Position numbers and translations under genes: made by a program | Assembly (NCBI GenBank): GCA_947455195.1 | Contig: CANGMI010000006.1 | Coordinates: forward strand, 362,945 to 426,944 | Source: Pseudomonadota bacterium | GTDB taxonomy: Bacteria > Pseudomonadota > Gammaproteobacteria > Burkholderiales > SG8-39 | Direction: 5' to 3' | Length of the DNA stretch: 64,000 nucleotides | The notes under the pieces: generated by a model | Told to the model about the DNA's origin: nothing | Seen by the model: the letters and a program-made list of their open reading frames with translations, nothing else | Databases searched by the model: none | Shown: positions 1 through 7,979 of the stretch, piece by piece | Layout: the number at the start of each line of letters is the position of its first letter | How positions within the stretch are numbered: the first letter of the stretch is position 1

Positions 1-390
1 TCCCAATCGGCCGGGGTCTACTCGCGAGGTGAGTCGCAGGTCGAGCAGATCGTGCGCATGGCCACGGTCGAGAGCGTGCGCACGGTGCAGATTGCCGGCA
101 CGAAAAGCCCGATTGGCGCCCTGGCCGGCGCCGCCATCGGTGCCATCGCCGGGTCGAGCCTGGGCGGCGGACGCGGTGCAGCGGTCACGGGCATTCTCGG
201 TGGTGTGGCCGGCGGCATGGGCGGTGCGGCGGCCGAAGAGGGCATCACGCGCCAGAACGGGTACGAGATCACGGTGCGTCTGGACAACGGCGAACTGCGC
301 TCGATCATCCAGGCCGCCGACGAGCAGTTCGCTGTCGGCGAGCGAGTGCGACTGCTGACGGGTGGCGGCAAGACCCGCGTCAGCCACTGA
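1..390 (+). CDS. SlyB/PcP-like glycine-zipper outer-membrane lipoprotein (5' end outside window)
   Basis: The reading frame is open to the first base, so the signal peptide and lipobox lie upstream of the window. The visible part reads VYSRGESQVEQ, then a short beta segment (TVESVRTVQI), then a glycine-zipper 2TM segment (ALAGAAIGAIAG, then GGVAGGMGGA), then a C-terminal beta domain ending LLTGGGKTRVSH. This is the layout of SlyB/PcP surface lipoproteins, which sit in the outer membrane and help envelope integrity. A GTG at 52 could be mistaken for the start, but the family always has residues before VYSRG. It lies on the opposite strand from the secretion cluster that follows and is probably the flanking chromosomal gene. 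Confidence 0.8.
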   Translation, partial: SQSAGVYSRGESQVEQIVRMATVESVRTVQIAGTKSPIGALAGAAIGAIAGSSLGGGRGAAVTGILGGVAGGMGGAAAEEGITRQNGYEITVRLDNGELRSIIQAADEQFAVGERVRLLTGGGKTRVSH

Positions 391-489
391 ACGGGCGGGC
401 GCTGTTCGAGGCGCTGCGCGCGACGTACGAACCACGAACTGCAAGGCCCGATACCAGGAAGACCCGGCGCATGGCGGGGCGTCTGACAC

Positions 490-1062
490 TCAACCGCCCG
501 CGCCCGAGACAGGCCGACGCGGCAAGGTACCAAAGCCGGCCATCATCACCCAGGGATTGGTTGACGGCTCGGGGCTGGGACGCCTCGCCGCTGGCGTTCG
601 CGGGGCAATACGACCGGCGGCAGACGGCGCGACGGGCGTAACCGCTAACGGCGGAACCTCACCCGCTGACTGCGCTTCCATCGCCCGCGAGGGCACGCTG
701 CCTTCGACCGGCGGATTGCGCAACCAGAAGGCCTCGCGCTCGAGCCCGCACTGGGCGAGCTGGCGCAGCCGTTCCGATCGCCGATTGACCGCCTCACCCA
801 GCAGTTGCACCACGGCAGCATCGGCCGGCCCGGAGAGGCGAATGCCGATGCGCATGCGTGCGCGAGTGGCCACCGGGGCCACGCGACACCGCACCAGACC
901 GCCGCGCAGGGTGCCATCGCGCTGACGCAGGCTCGTCTCGGCGCCGATACGCAGCAACTGCACCAGCCGGCCGGCCCGGCGACGAAAACTCATGCGTTCG
1001 AGCTCGGCGATGATGGCCGAGTCGACCTGGGGATCGAGGTAGACGGTTGCACGCAAGGTCAT
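490..1062 (-). CDS. tandem ribbon-helix-helix DNA-binding protein, TraY-like candidate
   Basis: A protein of 190 aa. The ATG at 1062 follows AGAGGAG at good spacing; the frame stays open further upstream but looks non-coding there. Residues 3-43 (RATVYLDPQVD followed by two helices) have the strand-helix-helix pattern of a ribbon-helix-helix domain. Residues 70-111 (RIGIRLSGPAD followed by two helices) repeat that pattern. The last 70 residues are Pro/Ser/Ala-rich and probably unstructured. Two tandem RHH units in one chain is the known design of F-plasmid TraY, an oriT-binding relaxosome protein. Its position at the far end of an F-like tra cluster fits a relaxosome or regulatory role, but that is inference. 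It may equally be an unrelated RHH regulator. Confidence 0.5.
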   Translation of the reverse strand: MTLRATVYLDPQVDSAIIAELERMSFRRRAGRLVQLLRIGAETSLRQRDGTLRGGLVRCRVAPVATRARMRIGIRLSGPADAAVVQLLGEAVNRRSERLRQLAQCGLEREAFWLRNPPVEGSVPSRAMEAQSAGEVPPLAVTPVAPSAAGRIAPRTPAARRPSPEPSTNPWVMMAGFGTLPRRPVSGAGG

Positions 1063-1150
1063 GGCGGGGACAGCTCCTCTGGGATGAGCGCGAGCGGCAG
1101 CCGCAACGGAATCTGACCGCCTCATAGAGCTAAACCGCGCCCGGGAAGCC

Positions 1151-1175
1151 GGAAAGGGGGACACCCCCCGGGTGG
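1151..1175. repeat. GC-rich inverted element at the distal edge of the tra cluster
   Basis: GGGGG, a four-base loop, then CCCCCC followed by GGG. It can form a strong hairpin but has no T tract, so it is not a classical terminator. A similar element lies at 14645-14661, on the other side of the tra cluster. Confidence 0.4.
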
Positions 1176-1299
1176 CCCGCGAGGCGCCTACACCATCGCC
1201 TGGGCTCGTTGCAGCCAGCGTGAGGCGTGTCCGCCGAACCGATGAAACGTCGGACGGTTGCAGGTGCGCATCACGATGAGAACGCACCCCTGCTCGCTG

Positions 1300-1518
1300 T
1301 CATGCAGGGCGGTGGGTTCGCCGGCGCGATCGGTCGTGCTGGCCACCGAGATGGAACCCGCAGGCGGCGAGCACTGGCGCCAGCGCCGAAGTACCACTGC
1401 GGTGCATGCCGCAGACGATGACCACGCATCCGTTGACGGGCTGGGGCCGATCCTGCCCCGACTCGGCGATCGGTGAGGTGGAATCCATCGCGGGTTGCCG
1501 GACGGCAGACAGGCTCAT
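1300..1518 (-). pseudogene. remnant of a sulfotransferase-like gene
   Basis: The minus-strand frame encodes CVVIVCGMHRSGTSALA, which matches the N-terminal phosphosulfate-binding loop (GMHRSGTS) of bacterial sulfotransferase-family proteins. After about 20 further residues the frame runs into Arg-rich sequence and stops, far short of the usual 250 aa or more. A second frame at 1188-1397 is open (LIVMRTCNRPTFHRF) but was not recognised. The 1063-1653 stretch therefore appears to hold a decayed fragment between the RHH gene and the 55-aa gene. The start is uncertain (ATG at 1518 or 1488). Confidence 0.35.
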
Positions 1519-1653
1519 GAATCGGACGCCGATGGCGCATCGATGAAAACGGAGCGGCCCACGATTTTGCGGGGCCCTGCCGACTGCGCGTGGCGCTTTC
1601 ATCTTTCTTCATGGGCACCCTGCCAGCCGAGCCGGCAGCCGCTCGGACCACGC

Positions 1654-1821
1654 TCAGCCATCCTCATCCTCATCCTGCGAGTACTCGCGCTGCAACTGCG
1701 CTGCCAGCGATCGCGCGCTCTGTACCAGACTCGAGACAAGGACCCGCAGCCCGCAGGCGAGCATGCCGAGCGTGCGAAGCGTGATCCAGCCCAGCGCTTC
1801 GGCCAGCCCCTTGAACATCAT
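1654..1821 (-). CDS. 55-aa single-span membrane protein downstream of traD
   Basis: The reading frame starts 21 bases after the traD stop. It encodes MMFKGLAEALGWITLRT, a hydrophobic segment (LGMLACGLRVLVSSLV), a polar helix, and an acidic tail ending QDEDEDG. This suggests one membrane helix with a charged C terminus. No family was recognised. Its position as the next cistron of the tra operon, on the same strand with no obvious terminator between, suggests a small accessory of the secretion channel or coupling ATPase. Minus-strand codon use looks normal for the cluster. Confidence 0.5.
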   Translation of the reverse strand: MMFKGLAEALGWITLRTLGMLACGLRVLVSSLVQSARSLAAQLQREYSQDEDEDG

Positions 1822-1842
1822 GGCCTCGACGCCGCCGCGCGC

Positions 1843-3282
1843 TCAGGCCACGCTGCGTGCATCGAGCAGCGGCCCGATGCCGGCACGCGCGACCCTGATC
1901 GGGCGCTGCAGCACGAACGAACCGATGGGAGGCGCCGCAATGCGCGGCAAGCGCACCTGGAACACGGCTTCACTCGAACCGGCTCGGACATAAGCCTCAC
2001 CCGGGGGCAGCGCCATGAAGGCCTCGGGGCGCACCCGATAGTCGTAGGCTTCGCGCGTCGAGTGTGACTCACCCTCGGAGAACGAGGTGGCATGAAAGAG
2101 TTCAAACGCCAGATTGCGATTGCCGCCGCCGCGCGTGCGGGTCTGGGTGTGGCTCGCAAAGCGGCGACGGCTCTGGCCAAAGAGCCGTGCCGCGGTTTCG
2201 GCTGTCGCGAGGTCGGCAACACCCATGACGAGCGTGATCTCGACATTGCCCAGCACCTGCTCGGTGACATCGGTGCCCCGGGCGCGCAGGCCTGCCAGCG
2301 TCTGGAACATCGGTATCAGCGCCACCCGGGCGCCGCGGGCCATCTCGAACATGGGCACCACGACCGGAGAGGCATAACTGGCGAACTCATCCATCAGAAC
2401 CAGAAAGGGCTCGGTTGGCCGCTCGGCCGGTGCACGTCGATAGCGTTCAGCCACGGCACTGCGCAGGTCACCGATGAGGAGTCGCGCAAAGAGGTTGGCG
2501 ACCTCACTGCGTTCGAGCGCAGGCAGCATCACATGCACGATCTGTCGCTCGTCGATGGCTTCGAGCAGATCGACCTCGGGTGCATAGCTCGACGTGATCT
2601 GCCCGACCTCGCCCGTGCCCAGCGCAAAGAGCCGGGCCACGACACCACCGGTCTGCTGTCGCAAGGCATCACCATCGATCGAACCGGTGCCACCCTTCGC
2701 ACGCCAGGGCGCAAGCCAGGTGGCGAGCGCTGCACCACCGGGGGTACCCGCGCTTCGACGCGCGAGGGCATCGAGCGCCGCCGGCTGTGACAACAGACGA
2801 TGCAGATCGCGCGCACACCATGCAAGGTCGAGGGCGCGCAGGGCACCCACCACCGCCACGAGCGCGAGGTAACCCTGCGCCCGGAAGTGCTCGGCGCTCG
2901 GGCTTGCATTGACCTCGATGGTGTCGGTAAACCGGGCGGCCACCGCCGCCTCGTCACCGCGCAGCAAGGGATTGCAGGTGTGACTTTGCGTCGCGTCATC
3001 CAGATTCACGCAGCGCACCGCGTCGCTGCGGCCGAATGCCGCAGCCAGGTGCCACAGTCGATCGCGAAAGGTACGATCGGCCTTGGCATCGATCACGAGC
3101 GCACCGCCACCGAGGGCCAATTGCTGCGCGAGTCGCCACAACAGGTATTCGCTCTTGCCCGAACCCGACTTGCCGATCACGGCCTCATGACGCAGCAGGC
3201 CCGCTTCGTTCACGTAGAAACCGCGCGCAGCAGAAACGCGCCCCTGCGCGGCTGCAACAAGACCACCCATGTTGCGCAACAT
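1843..3282 (-). CDS. traD: TraD/VirD4-type coupling ATPase, soluble form without N-terminal membrane anchor
   Basis: About 479 aa. Walker A is GKSGSGKS at about residues 36-43, and Walker B is FLVLMDEF near residue 296. The sequence after Walker A (ALVIDAKADRTF) and the MFEMARGARVALIPMFQT region match type IV coupling proteins, hexameric ATPases that feed substrate to the secretion channel. Canonical TraD/VirD4 proteins begin with two membrane helices. This one begins directly with the ATPase fold (GFYVNEAGLLRHEAVIGKSG). The gene immediately upstream, ending 11 bases before this start, encodes a two-helix membrane protein that could supply the anchor. The start is ATG 3282; a TTG at 3288 is possible. 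Confidence 0.8.
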   Translation of the reverse strand: MLRNMGGLVAAAQGRVSAARGFYVNEAGLLRHEAVIGKSGSGKSEYLLWRLAQQLALGGGALVIDAKADRTFRDRLWHLAAAFGRSDAVRCVNLDDATQSHTCNPLLRGDEAAVAARFTDTIEVNASPSAEHFRAQGYLALVAVVGALRALDLAWCARDLHRLLSQPAALDALARRSAGTPGGAALATWLAPWRAKGGTGSIDGDALRQQTGGVVARLFALGTGEVGQITSSYAPEVDLLEAIDERQIVHVMLPALERSEVANLFARLLIGDLRSAVAERYRRAPAERPTEPFLVLMDEFASYASPVVVPMFEMARGARVALIPMFQTLAGLRARGTDVTEQVLGNVEITLVMGVADLATAETAARLFGQSRRRFASHTQTRTRGGGNRNLAFELFHATSFSEGESHSTREAYDYRVRPEAFMALPPGEAYVRAGSSEAVFQVRLPRIAAPPIGSFVLQRPIRVARAGIGPLLDARSVA

Positions 3283-3293
3283 GGCCAAGAGGC

Positions 3294-3695
3294 TCAGCGA
3301 ATGCTGCGCAGCACGACACCCAGCAGGCGAACGCTCGAAGCGTCGTCGACATGCCGGCCATCACTGACGGAGCAGGTGCCGGAACGCATCCAGCCGCGGT
3401 GCAGGTGGCCGTTCGACAGGCGGCAGGCGCCGAGGGCGCGCGCCTCGATGACCATGCGGTGAAGGCGCGCGATGAACCGCGGCACGGGCAGGGTCCAGAT
3501 CAGGCCGCACACAAAGGCGGCACAGCCCCGGAGAACCGACCCGGCATCGCTCGCTGCCACCAGCAGACACACGCCGGTGAGCGCAACACGAACGAGGGCC
3601 GTCGTGGCCGGGTAGGCCTTGACAGGGCCGGGCATCGGGGCAGGACGGGGATCGCGATGACACATGCCGGAACGGCGGGTGTGAGGTTGACTCAT
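3294..3695 (-). CDS. 133-aa membrane protein, possible anchor subunit of the coupling protein
   Basis: It starts MSQPHTRRSG. Two adjacent hydrophobic stretches (ALVRVALTGVCLLVAASD, then VLRGCAAFVCGLIWTL at about residues 33-70) suggest a helical hairpin, followed by a roughly 60-aa basic cytosolic tail. It lies between traG and traD on the same strand, 11 bases from the traD start, and was not recognised as a named family. The TraD-like ATPase that follows lacks the usual two transmembrane helices, so this may be that domain as a separate chain. The two frames differ and the stop here is clean, so it does not look like a simple sequencing frameshift. Confidence 0.55.
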   Translation of the reverse strand: MSQPHTRRSGMCHRDPRPAPMPGPVKAYPATTALVRVALTGVCLLVAASDAGSVLRGCAAFVCGLIWTLPVPRFIARLHRMVIEARALGACRLSNGHLHRGWMRSGTCSVSDGRHVDDASSVRLLGVVLRSIR

Positions 3696-3763
3696 GGCGG
3701 GTCTCGTGAGCAGGTGAATCAGGGACGCATCACACGCGCGGACAGGCAGCGCATGGCGGTGAA

Positions 3764-5614
3764 TCAGGGCGAGCCCGAAGGAGGCAGATTCGCCTGTGAC
3801 CCGCCGGCGCCCGCTCGCGCGATGCGAGGCGCTGACCTCGGGCGTCGATTGACGGGCAAGGGACCCGAGCCACCGCGGGGCGCACGCGGTGCCGCGCGCG
3901 CCGGCGATGCCGAACGAGGCCCCAGGCGGCGCACCTGATTGGCCACAAAGTTGCGAGCGGGCGCCACCAGTCGGTCGAGCCCCATCCTGGGCATGCTGCG
4001 CGCGAGACCACCAAAGGCGAGCTTCCAGGCAAGGAAAGGCAAGGAGGCATAGCCGGCGGCAAACACGAAGCGCATCACCGCTTGCGACGAGAGTGCCCCA
4101 GTCGCCGACTCGCTCAACGGCAAGGCGGCGAGCGCATCGGTGGCAATGGTCTCGAGCGGATACCACACGATGAAGAGAATCGACCACAGATGGGCCCACG
4201 CCATCGGACCGACCATCCAGGCGAGGGCATCGCGTGTACGACCCGGTATCAGCAGCAGACAGATGCCGGCAATCGACACGATGACCGCGAGGCCCCGCGA
4301 CACGGCCAGCGCGTAGGGCGTGAGTGCCGCGATGAGTTGTGCAAAGAGCTTCACGAAGAGCGACACCACCATGCCGATCGACGCAGCGGGCAGCGCCAGA
4401 GGCCCGGTACCGGGCTCGCGCGCGGTCAGCCACTGCGTTGCACGCTCGAACCACCCGGACCGGGTATCGGCGAGTCGTTCACCGAGGTGCTGCGACATCG
4501 CGTCACTGGCACTTGCGAACACGCTGCCGCAACGCGTGTTGCCACGCTCGATGCAATGCGCACCGAGGAGACGCCGATACGTCGCGTCGGTCCCGAGCTG
4601 CGCGGCGGCGGCAAGCACGGTGCTGCTCGCCACCGCGCGATACGCATCGGCCCAGCCGGCAAACCGGGTGGCATCGAGATCGCTTCGACCCGCCTGGAAG
4701 AGTTGCGTCAACAGCTCATCGCCCCGCGTGCGCTGCGCGGCCGCCCGCGGATCGCTGCCACCGGCAGCCACGGGGCTCGACTGCACTGCCCGACGGGTCA
4801 CGGCCGACACCGGACTGAAGACAAGGCCACTCGCTGCGGTGGCCGTATCCAGGCAGTCGGCACCGGCCCGGTTCCATGCCGTGCCACCAAGGCGTGCTGC
4901 GATATCGGCGAGTGCAGCGCGGTTGCGACACAGGATCTCGGCGGCACTCGGCTGCGCCTGCGCGAGAAGATCGAGCACCCGCTGTGCACGGGTGGCCTCG
5001 GTACCCGACCAGATGGCCTGCGCCAGGGCCGGGGCAAGCAGGCGATCACGCAAGCCCTCGGCATCGATGGCAGCAGCAAACGAGCGATCGGCCATCAGCA
5101 GTGCCGCTGCCATCGCGCGCCAGGAAGCCGCATTGACCGCCACCTGATCGTCCTGCCAGGTGGCCTGATCGGCAGTGGCATCCCGCAAGGCATCGGCGAG
5201 CATCGGCAACAGCTCACGCTCGCGGCCCACGAGCATCTGGCGCACCGAAACTTCGAGCGCACTGCCGATACGATCGACCACCCAGGTGGGCAGTGGCGCC
5301 GCGCCACGCGCCGGATCGAGCGCGGTATAGCCCCCGACGGGTGCACCGCCCAGGGTGGCAAGCTCGACCCGCGCCGGCAGGTAGAGGAGCAGTGCAGCCA
5401 GTGCCATGGCGCCCAGGTGGCGCAGGAGCGCATGAGGGTCACCCTCGGTGAACGGACGCACCAGCGCCCAGAAGCCCGAGACGCAGGCGAGCACCGGAAA
5501 CACCCACCCCGCGGGACCGGTGGTCAAGCCATCGAGCAGCACCTTTGCACTCGACCAGCCGAAGCCCGCAAGCACGGCGAGGAGCGGCATCTCGGGTGAT
5601 GTGGCAGGCGACAT
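3764..5614 (-). CDS. traG: TraG-N-like conjugal transfer membrane protein
   Basis: 616 aa from ATG 5614, which lies 22 bases past the upstream stop. Hydrophobic segments occur at the N terminus (PLLAVLAGFGWSSAKVLL and a second span after residue 30). A long soluble Ala-rich middle follows, then a cluster of helices (GMVVSLFVKLFAQLIAAL, LAVIVSIAGICLLLIPG, WAHLWSILFIVWYPLE), then a Pro/Arg/Ser-rich tail. This layout and the operon position match the N-terminal TraG domain of F-like and integrative-element systems, where TraG acts in pilus assembly and mating-pair stabilisation. The C-terminal periplasmic TraG domain of F is absent, as in integrative-element versions. Confidence 0.7.
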   Translation of the reverse strand: MSPATSPEMPLLAVLAGFGWSSAKVLLDGLTTGPAGWVFPVLACVSGFWALVRPFTEGDPHALLRHLGAMALAALLLYLPARVELATLGGAPVGGYTALDPARGAAPLPTWVVDRIGSALEVSVRQMLVGRERELLPMLADALRDATADQATWQDDQVAVNAASWRAMAAALLMADRSFAAAIDAEGLRDRLLAPALAQAIWSGTEATRAQRVLDLLAQAQPSAAEILCRNRAALADIAARLGGTAWNRAGADCLDTATAASGLVFSPVSAVTRRAVQSSPVAAGGSDPRAAAQRTRGDELLTQLFQAGRSDLDATRFAGWADAYRAVASSTVLAAAAQLGTDATYRRLLGAHCIERGNTRCGSVFASASDAMSQHLGERLADTRSGWFERATQWLTAREPGTGPLALPAASIGMVVSLFVKLFAQLIAALTPYALAVSRGLAVIVSIAGICLLLIPGRTRDALAWMVGPMAWAHLWSILFIVWYPLETIATDALAALPLSESATGALSSQAVMRFVFAAGYASLPFLAWKLAFGGLARSMPRMGLDRLVAPARNFVANQVRRLGPRSASPARAAPRAPRGGSGPLPVNRRPRSAPRIARAGAGGSQANLPPSGSP

Positions 5615-5636
5615 GGCGATGGTCCGCTGGGCCGTG

Positions 5637-6920
5637 TCAGCGCGCGATGAGACCGCGCAGCGCACTGTAGAGCGCAGAGGCCGGCGCGCGGACGCGAGCC
5701 GGTTCAGCGTTCGCGCGCGGTACCGCACGGGCCCACTCGCTCGCCATCACCTGGGTACGCACGGTGGCCGCCTTCGCCTGCTGCCAGGCCTGGAGCGCGT
5801 CGGCTTCACGCTGGAGAAGACCGATCTGCTCCTCGAGCTCGCGCCGACGCTCGAGGAGGTCTCGCCCACTCACGGCGCTGCCGGCGCCGCTACGAGCCGC
5901 GAGCTGACGCACCTGGGTCATCAGTTCGAGCAAGGCACCGCGGGTCTGCAAGAGCGCCACCTGCGCTGCGAGTGCATCGCGATAGACCTTGCGCGCACCC
6001 GGGGTGAGTTGCCGCGCTGCGAGGATCGCATCGGCCTGCAGCACGTCGCTGGCTGCCAAGGGCACGCAGGCATCGGCTGGCCCCACGGCATCGGTCACCA
6101 TCACATCGTCGGCACACACCGCAATAGCCAGCGGTGACTCACCCGCAAGGATACGATCGAGCGCAAAGCCCACCCGCGACTCGACCCGTCGGTTCAACTG
6201 ATCGAGACGCACCTGGGGCGGTGCGACCTCGAGTCCGCCGGGCCCGATGCGGGTATCAGGGAGAAGCCCGAGCAGCACCCGCACCAGCGGCGTGATCTCA
6301 AGTGTCGAATGATCGCGCAGGAACTCGATGGCGCTCTTGGCTGCCGGCAAGGGTGCGGTCACTGCACCCATCGTGGCCTCGTTGGCACAGGTCTGATACG
6401 CACTGGTCGGTGACGCCCCACCGGCCACCTGGGCCTCGTAGCATTGGTCCTGGGCGCTGGCCATGCGCCGCGCACCGGCCTCGAGCCCCTGCTGCCGCGC
6501 CTGCAGCGCATTGCAGGCGGTCTGGAAGCTCCCGAAACGCGCCGAATAGTTCTGGTTGAGCGTATCAAGCACGGAAGCGAGTGTCGGGTTCGAGTAGGCC
6601 AGCATGATCAGATAGTCGGCCGCGGCCGCCTGAGCGCCGCTGAGAAGCTGGCTTCGCATCTGATGCAGGAGGTCTTCGACGTTGTAGGTGCGCAGGTACC
6701 CGGTGTAATCGAGCCCGGAGCAGCCCAGCGTCGCACGGCCGCTGAAGCCGAATTGCGGCCCGGGGGCTTGAACAGCGGACGTCCAGCCGGGTGCGACACC
6801 GAGCGATGTACCGAAGCGCATCTCGGTCACCGATGCGCCGGGCGCGAACACCGGCTCGGCCGCGTGTCCGTTGGGGGCAAGGGCAAGCAGGACCAGAGAG
6901 GCGATCATTCGAAGGGTCAT
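5637..6920 (-). CDS. TraH-like (PFL_4711-type) secreted pilus-assembly protein
   Basis: 427 aa with a signal peptide (MTLRMIASLVLLALAPNGHA). The start overlaps the upstream stop as ATGA. The body includes ATLGCSGLDYTGYLRTYNVEDLL, here describing a Cys-Ser-Gly-Leu-Asp turn followed by amphipathic helices; a Cys-containing central region; and a long helical segment near the C terminus (LLERRRELEEQIGLLQRE). TraH of F and the related integrative-element proteins share a secreted precursor, a GCGGID-like N-terminal element and a coiled-coil C terminus. The assignment rests on these features and on its place just upstream of traG, so it is a family-level guess. Confidence 0.55.
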   Translation of the reverse strand: MTLRMIASLVLLALAPNGHAAEPVFAPGASVTEMRFGTSLGVAPGWTSAVQAPGPQFGFSGRATLGCSGLDYTGYLRTYNVEDLLHQMRSQLLSGAQAAAADYLIMLAYSNPTLASVLDTLNQNYSARFGSFQTACNALQARQQGLEAGARRMASAQDQCYEAQVAGGASPTSAYQTCANEATMGAVTAPLPAAKSAIEFLRDHSTLEITPLVRVLLGLLPDTRIGPGGLEVAPPQVRLDQLNRRVESRVGFALDRILAGESPLAIAVCADDVMVTDAVGPADACVPLAASDVLQADAILAARQLTPGARKVYRDALAAQVALLQTRGALLELMTQVRQLAARSGAGSAVSGRDLLERRRELEEQIGLLQREADALQAWQQAKAATVRTQVMASEWARAVPRANAEPARVRAPASALYSALRGLIAR

Positions 6921-7501
6921 GGCGTCGCCCCGGAGCCGCCCATACCCGTCGGAACAGCACGCGGATCGGCGGTCTCGGCCGATACACCGGGCAGACCCTG
7001 CCACTGACGCAAGCGGGTGAGTCGTGCGGCCACCTGCGCGGCGCGCGCTTCCTGGCGGACCTGCTCGGCAAGCAACGCCGCGACATTCGCATCCGAGGGG
7101 TCGAGCAGCGCACGCACCGCGGCGCGCGGCGGCTTGCCGTAGCCCGCCAGGTACGCATCGATGGCCGCCTCGATCGAGGATTCGGCGCTGTCGGCAGACC
7201 CGGTCGCGGACGCAGGCGCCGCTGCAGCCGATGCCGCGCGACGCACCGGTGCGGTGATGTCCGTGCGGGCCGCCTCGTCGAGGGCAGCGCATCCGCGCCG
7301 GGCACCCGGCACCAGCATGCTCGAACACGCCTCGGCATCACTGCCCGGTGTCAGCATGTCGAGTGCCACGGCCTGCGGGACCCGGACGGTTGCCAGGATC
7401 ATGGCGGCACCCAGCGCGATGGCGCTCGACACGGCGGCATGCAGCCGGGCTGCACCCACGGCGCGCAGTGCTGGCACACGCCCTGCCGACGGTTCACTCA
7501 T
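6917..7501 (-). CDS. unassigned tra-cluster protein with one N-terminal membrane segment
   Basis: About 194 aa from ATG 7501 (7507 is also possible). An N-terminal hydrophobic stretch (AVSSAIALGAAMILATV) acts as a signal or anchor. Next comes a Cys-containing segment (EACSSMLVPGARRGCAAL), an Ala/Ser linker, and the conserved-looking block YGKPPRAAVRALLDPSD followed by a long helix (EQVRQEARAAQVAARLTR). It overlaps both neighbours by a few bases, so it is translationally coupled inside the secretion operon. The function is unknown. It may be a periplasmic assembly factor in the place where F has traW, traU or trbC. Confidence 0.5.
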   Translation of the reverse strand: MSEPSAGRVPALRAVGAARLHAAVSSAIALGAAMILATVRVPQAVALDMLTPGSDAEACSSMLVPGARRGCAALDEAARTDITAPVRRAASAAAAPASATGSADSAESSIEAAIDAYLAGYGKPPRAAVRALLDPSDANVAALLAEQVRQEARAAQVAARLTRLRQWQGLPGVSAETADPRAVPTGMGGSGATP

Positions 7502-7979
7502 CGCCATCAGGGCTGCGAGAAGCGGCCACCCGAACAGCCGTGCCACGCGGCGAGAGCAGCAGCACCGCATCGGGTTCGACGTCGATGAGTTCCCAGCCAT
7601 TGGCAAACCGATGCCCGGCTGCCGCCCACACGCGATCGACGCCAGGTGCACTCAGTTGAACCTGCGCCACAAGCCCCCTCAGGCGTACCGCACCCATCGT
7701 GAATGGGGTATCGGCCGCGCTGAGTTCGGCGCGAATCTGCAGACCCGCGAGCGGATCGGCGAGCCCGGGTGGCGATTGATGCTCGAGTGGCTGTGCCATG
7801 ACCGACGTCGTACCTGTGATGAGGCTGGCCACAAGCATCACCACTCGCATTGCCACCGGCATGCGCTCGCACACCGTGGCGAGCGTGATCACGGGCACAG
7901 GGGCCAAGCGCCCCGCATGCCCCCCACGCTGCCACCCCCCGGCGCGTGATGTCGAGCGCAACGGGCGCATCGGCCTCAT
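7494..7979 (-). CDS. periplasmic PilP/GspC-like beta-domain protein of the tra cluster
   Basis: The ATG at 7979 overlaps the traC stop as ATGA; an internal ATG at 7862 gives a better signal peptide (VVMLVASLITGTTSVMA). The mature part ends with RVWAAAGHRFANGWELIDV and DAVLLLSPRGTAVRV. The pattern of a Gly-x-x-Trp-x-Leu strand followed by a D-x-V-x-L strand and turn resembles the small inner-membrane or periplasmic domains of PilP and GspC. That likeness is visual and may be convergent. No F-plasmid Tra protein is an obvious match. A role as a periplasmic connector of the secretion channel is inferred from position. Confidence 0.45.
   Translation of the reverse strand: MRPMRPLRSTSRAGGWQRGGHAGRLAPVPVITLATVCERMPVAMRVVMLVASLITGTTSVMAQPLEHQSPPGLADPLAGLQIRAELSAADTPFTMGAVRLRGLVAQVQLSAPGVDRVWAAAGHRFANGWELIDVEPDAVLLLSPRGTAVRVAASRSPDGDE

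Noticed and set aside
3294..3695. Frameshift between the 133-aa protein and TraD
   Set aside because: The upstream protein has its own start, two helices and a clean stop, and TraD has its own start 11 bases later. Separate genes are more likely.
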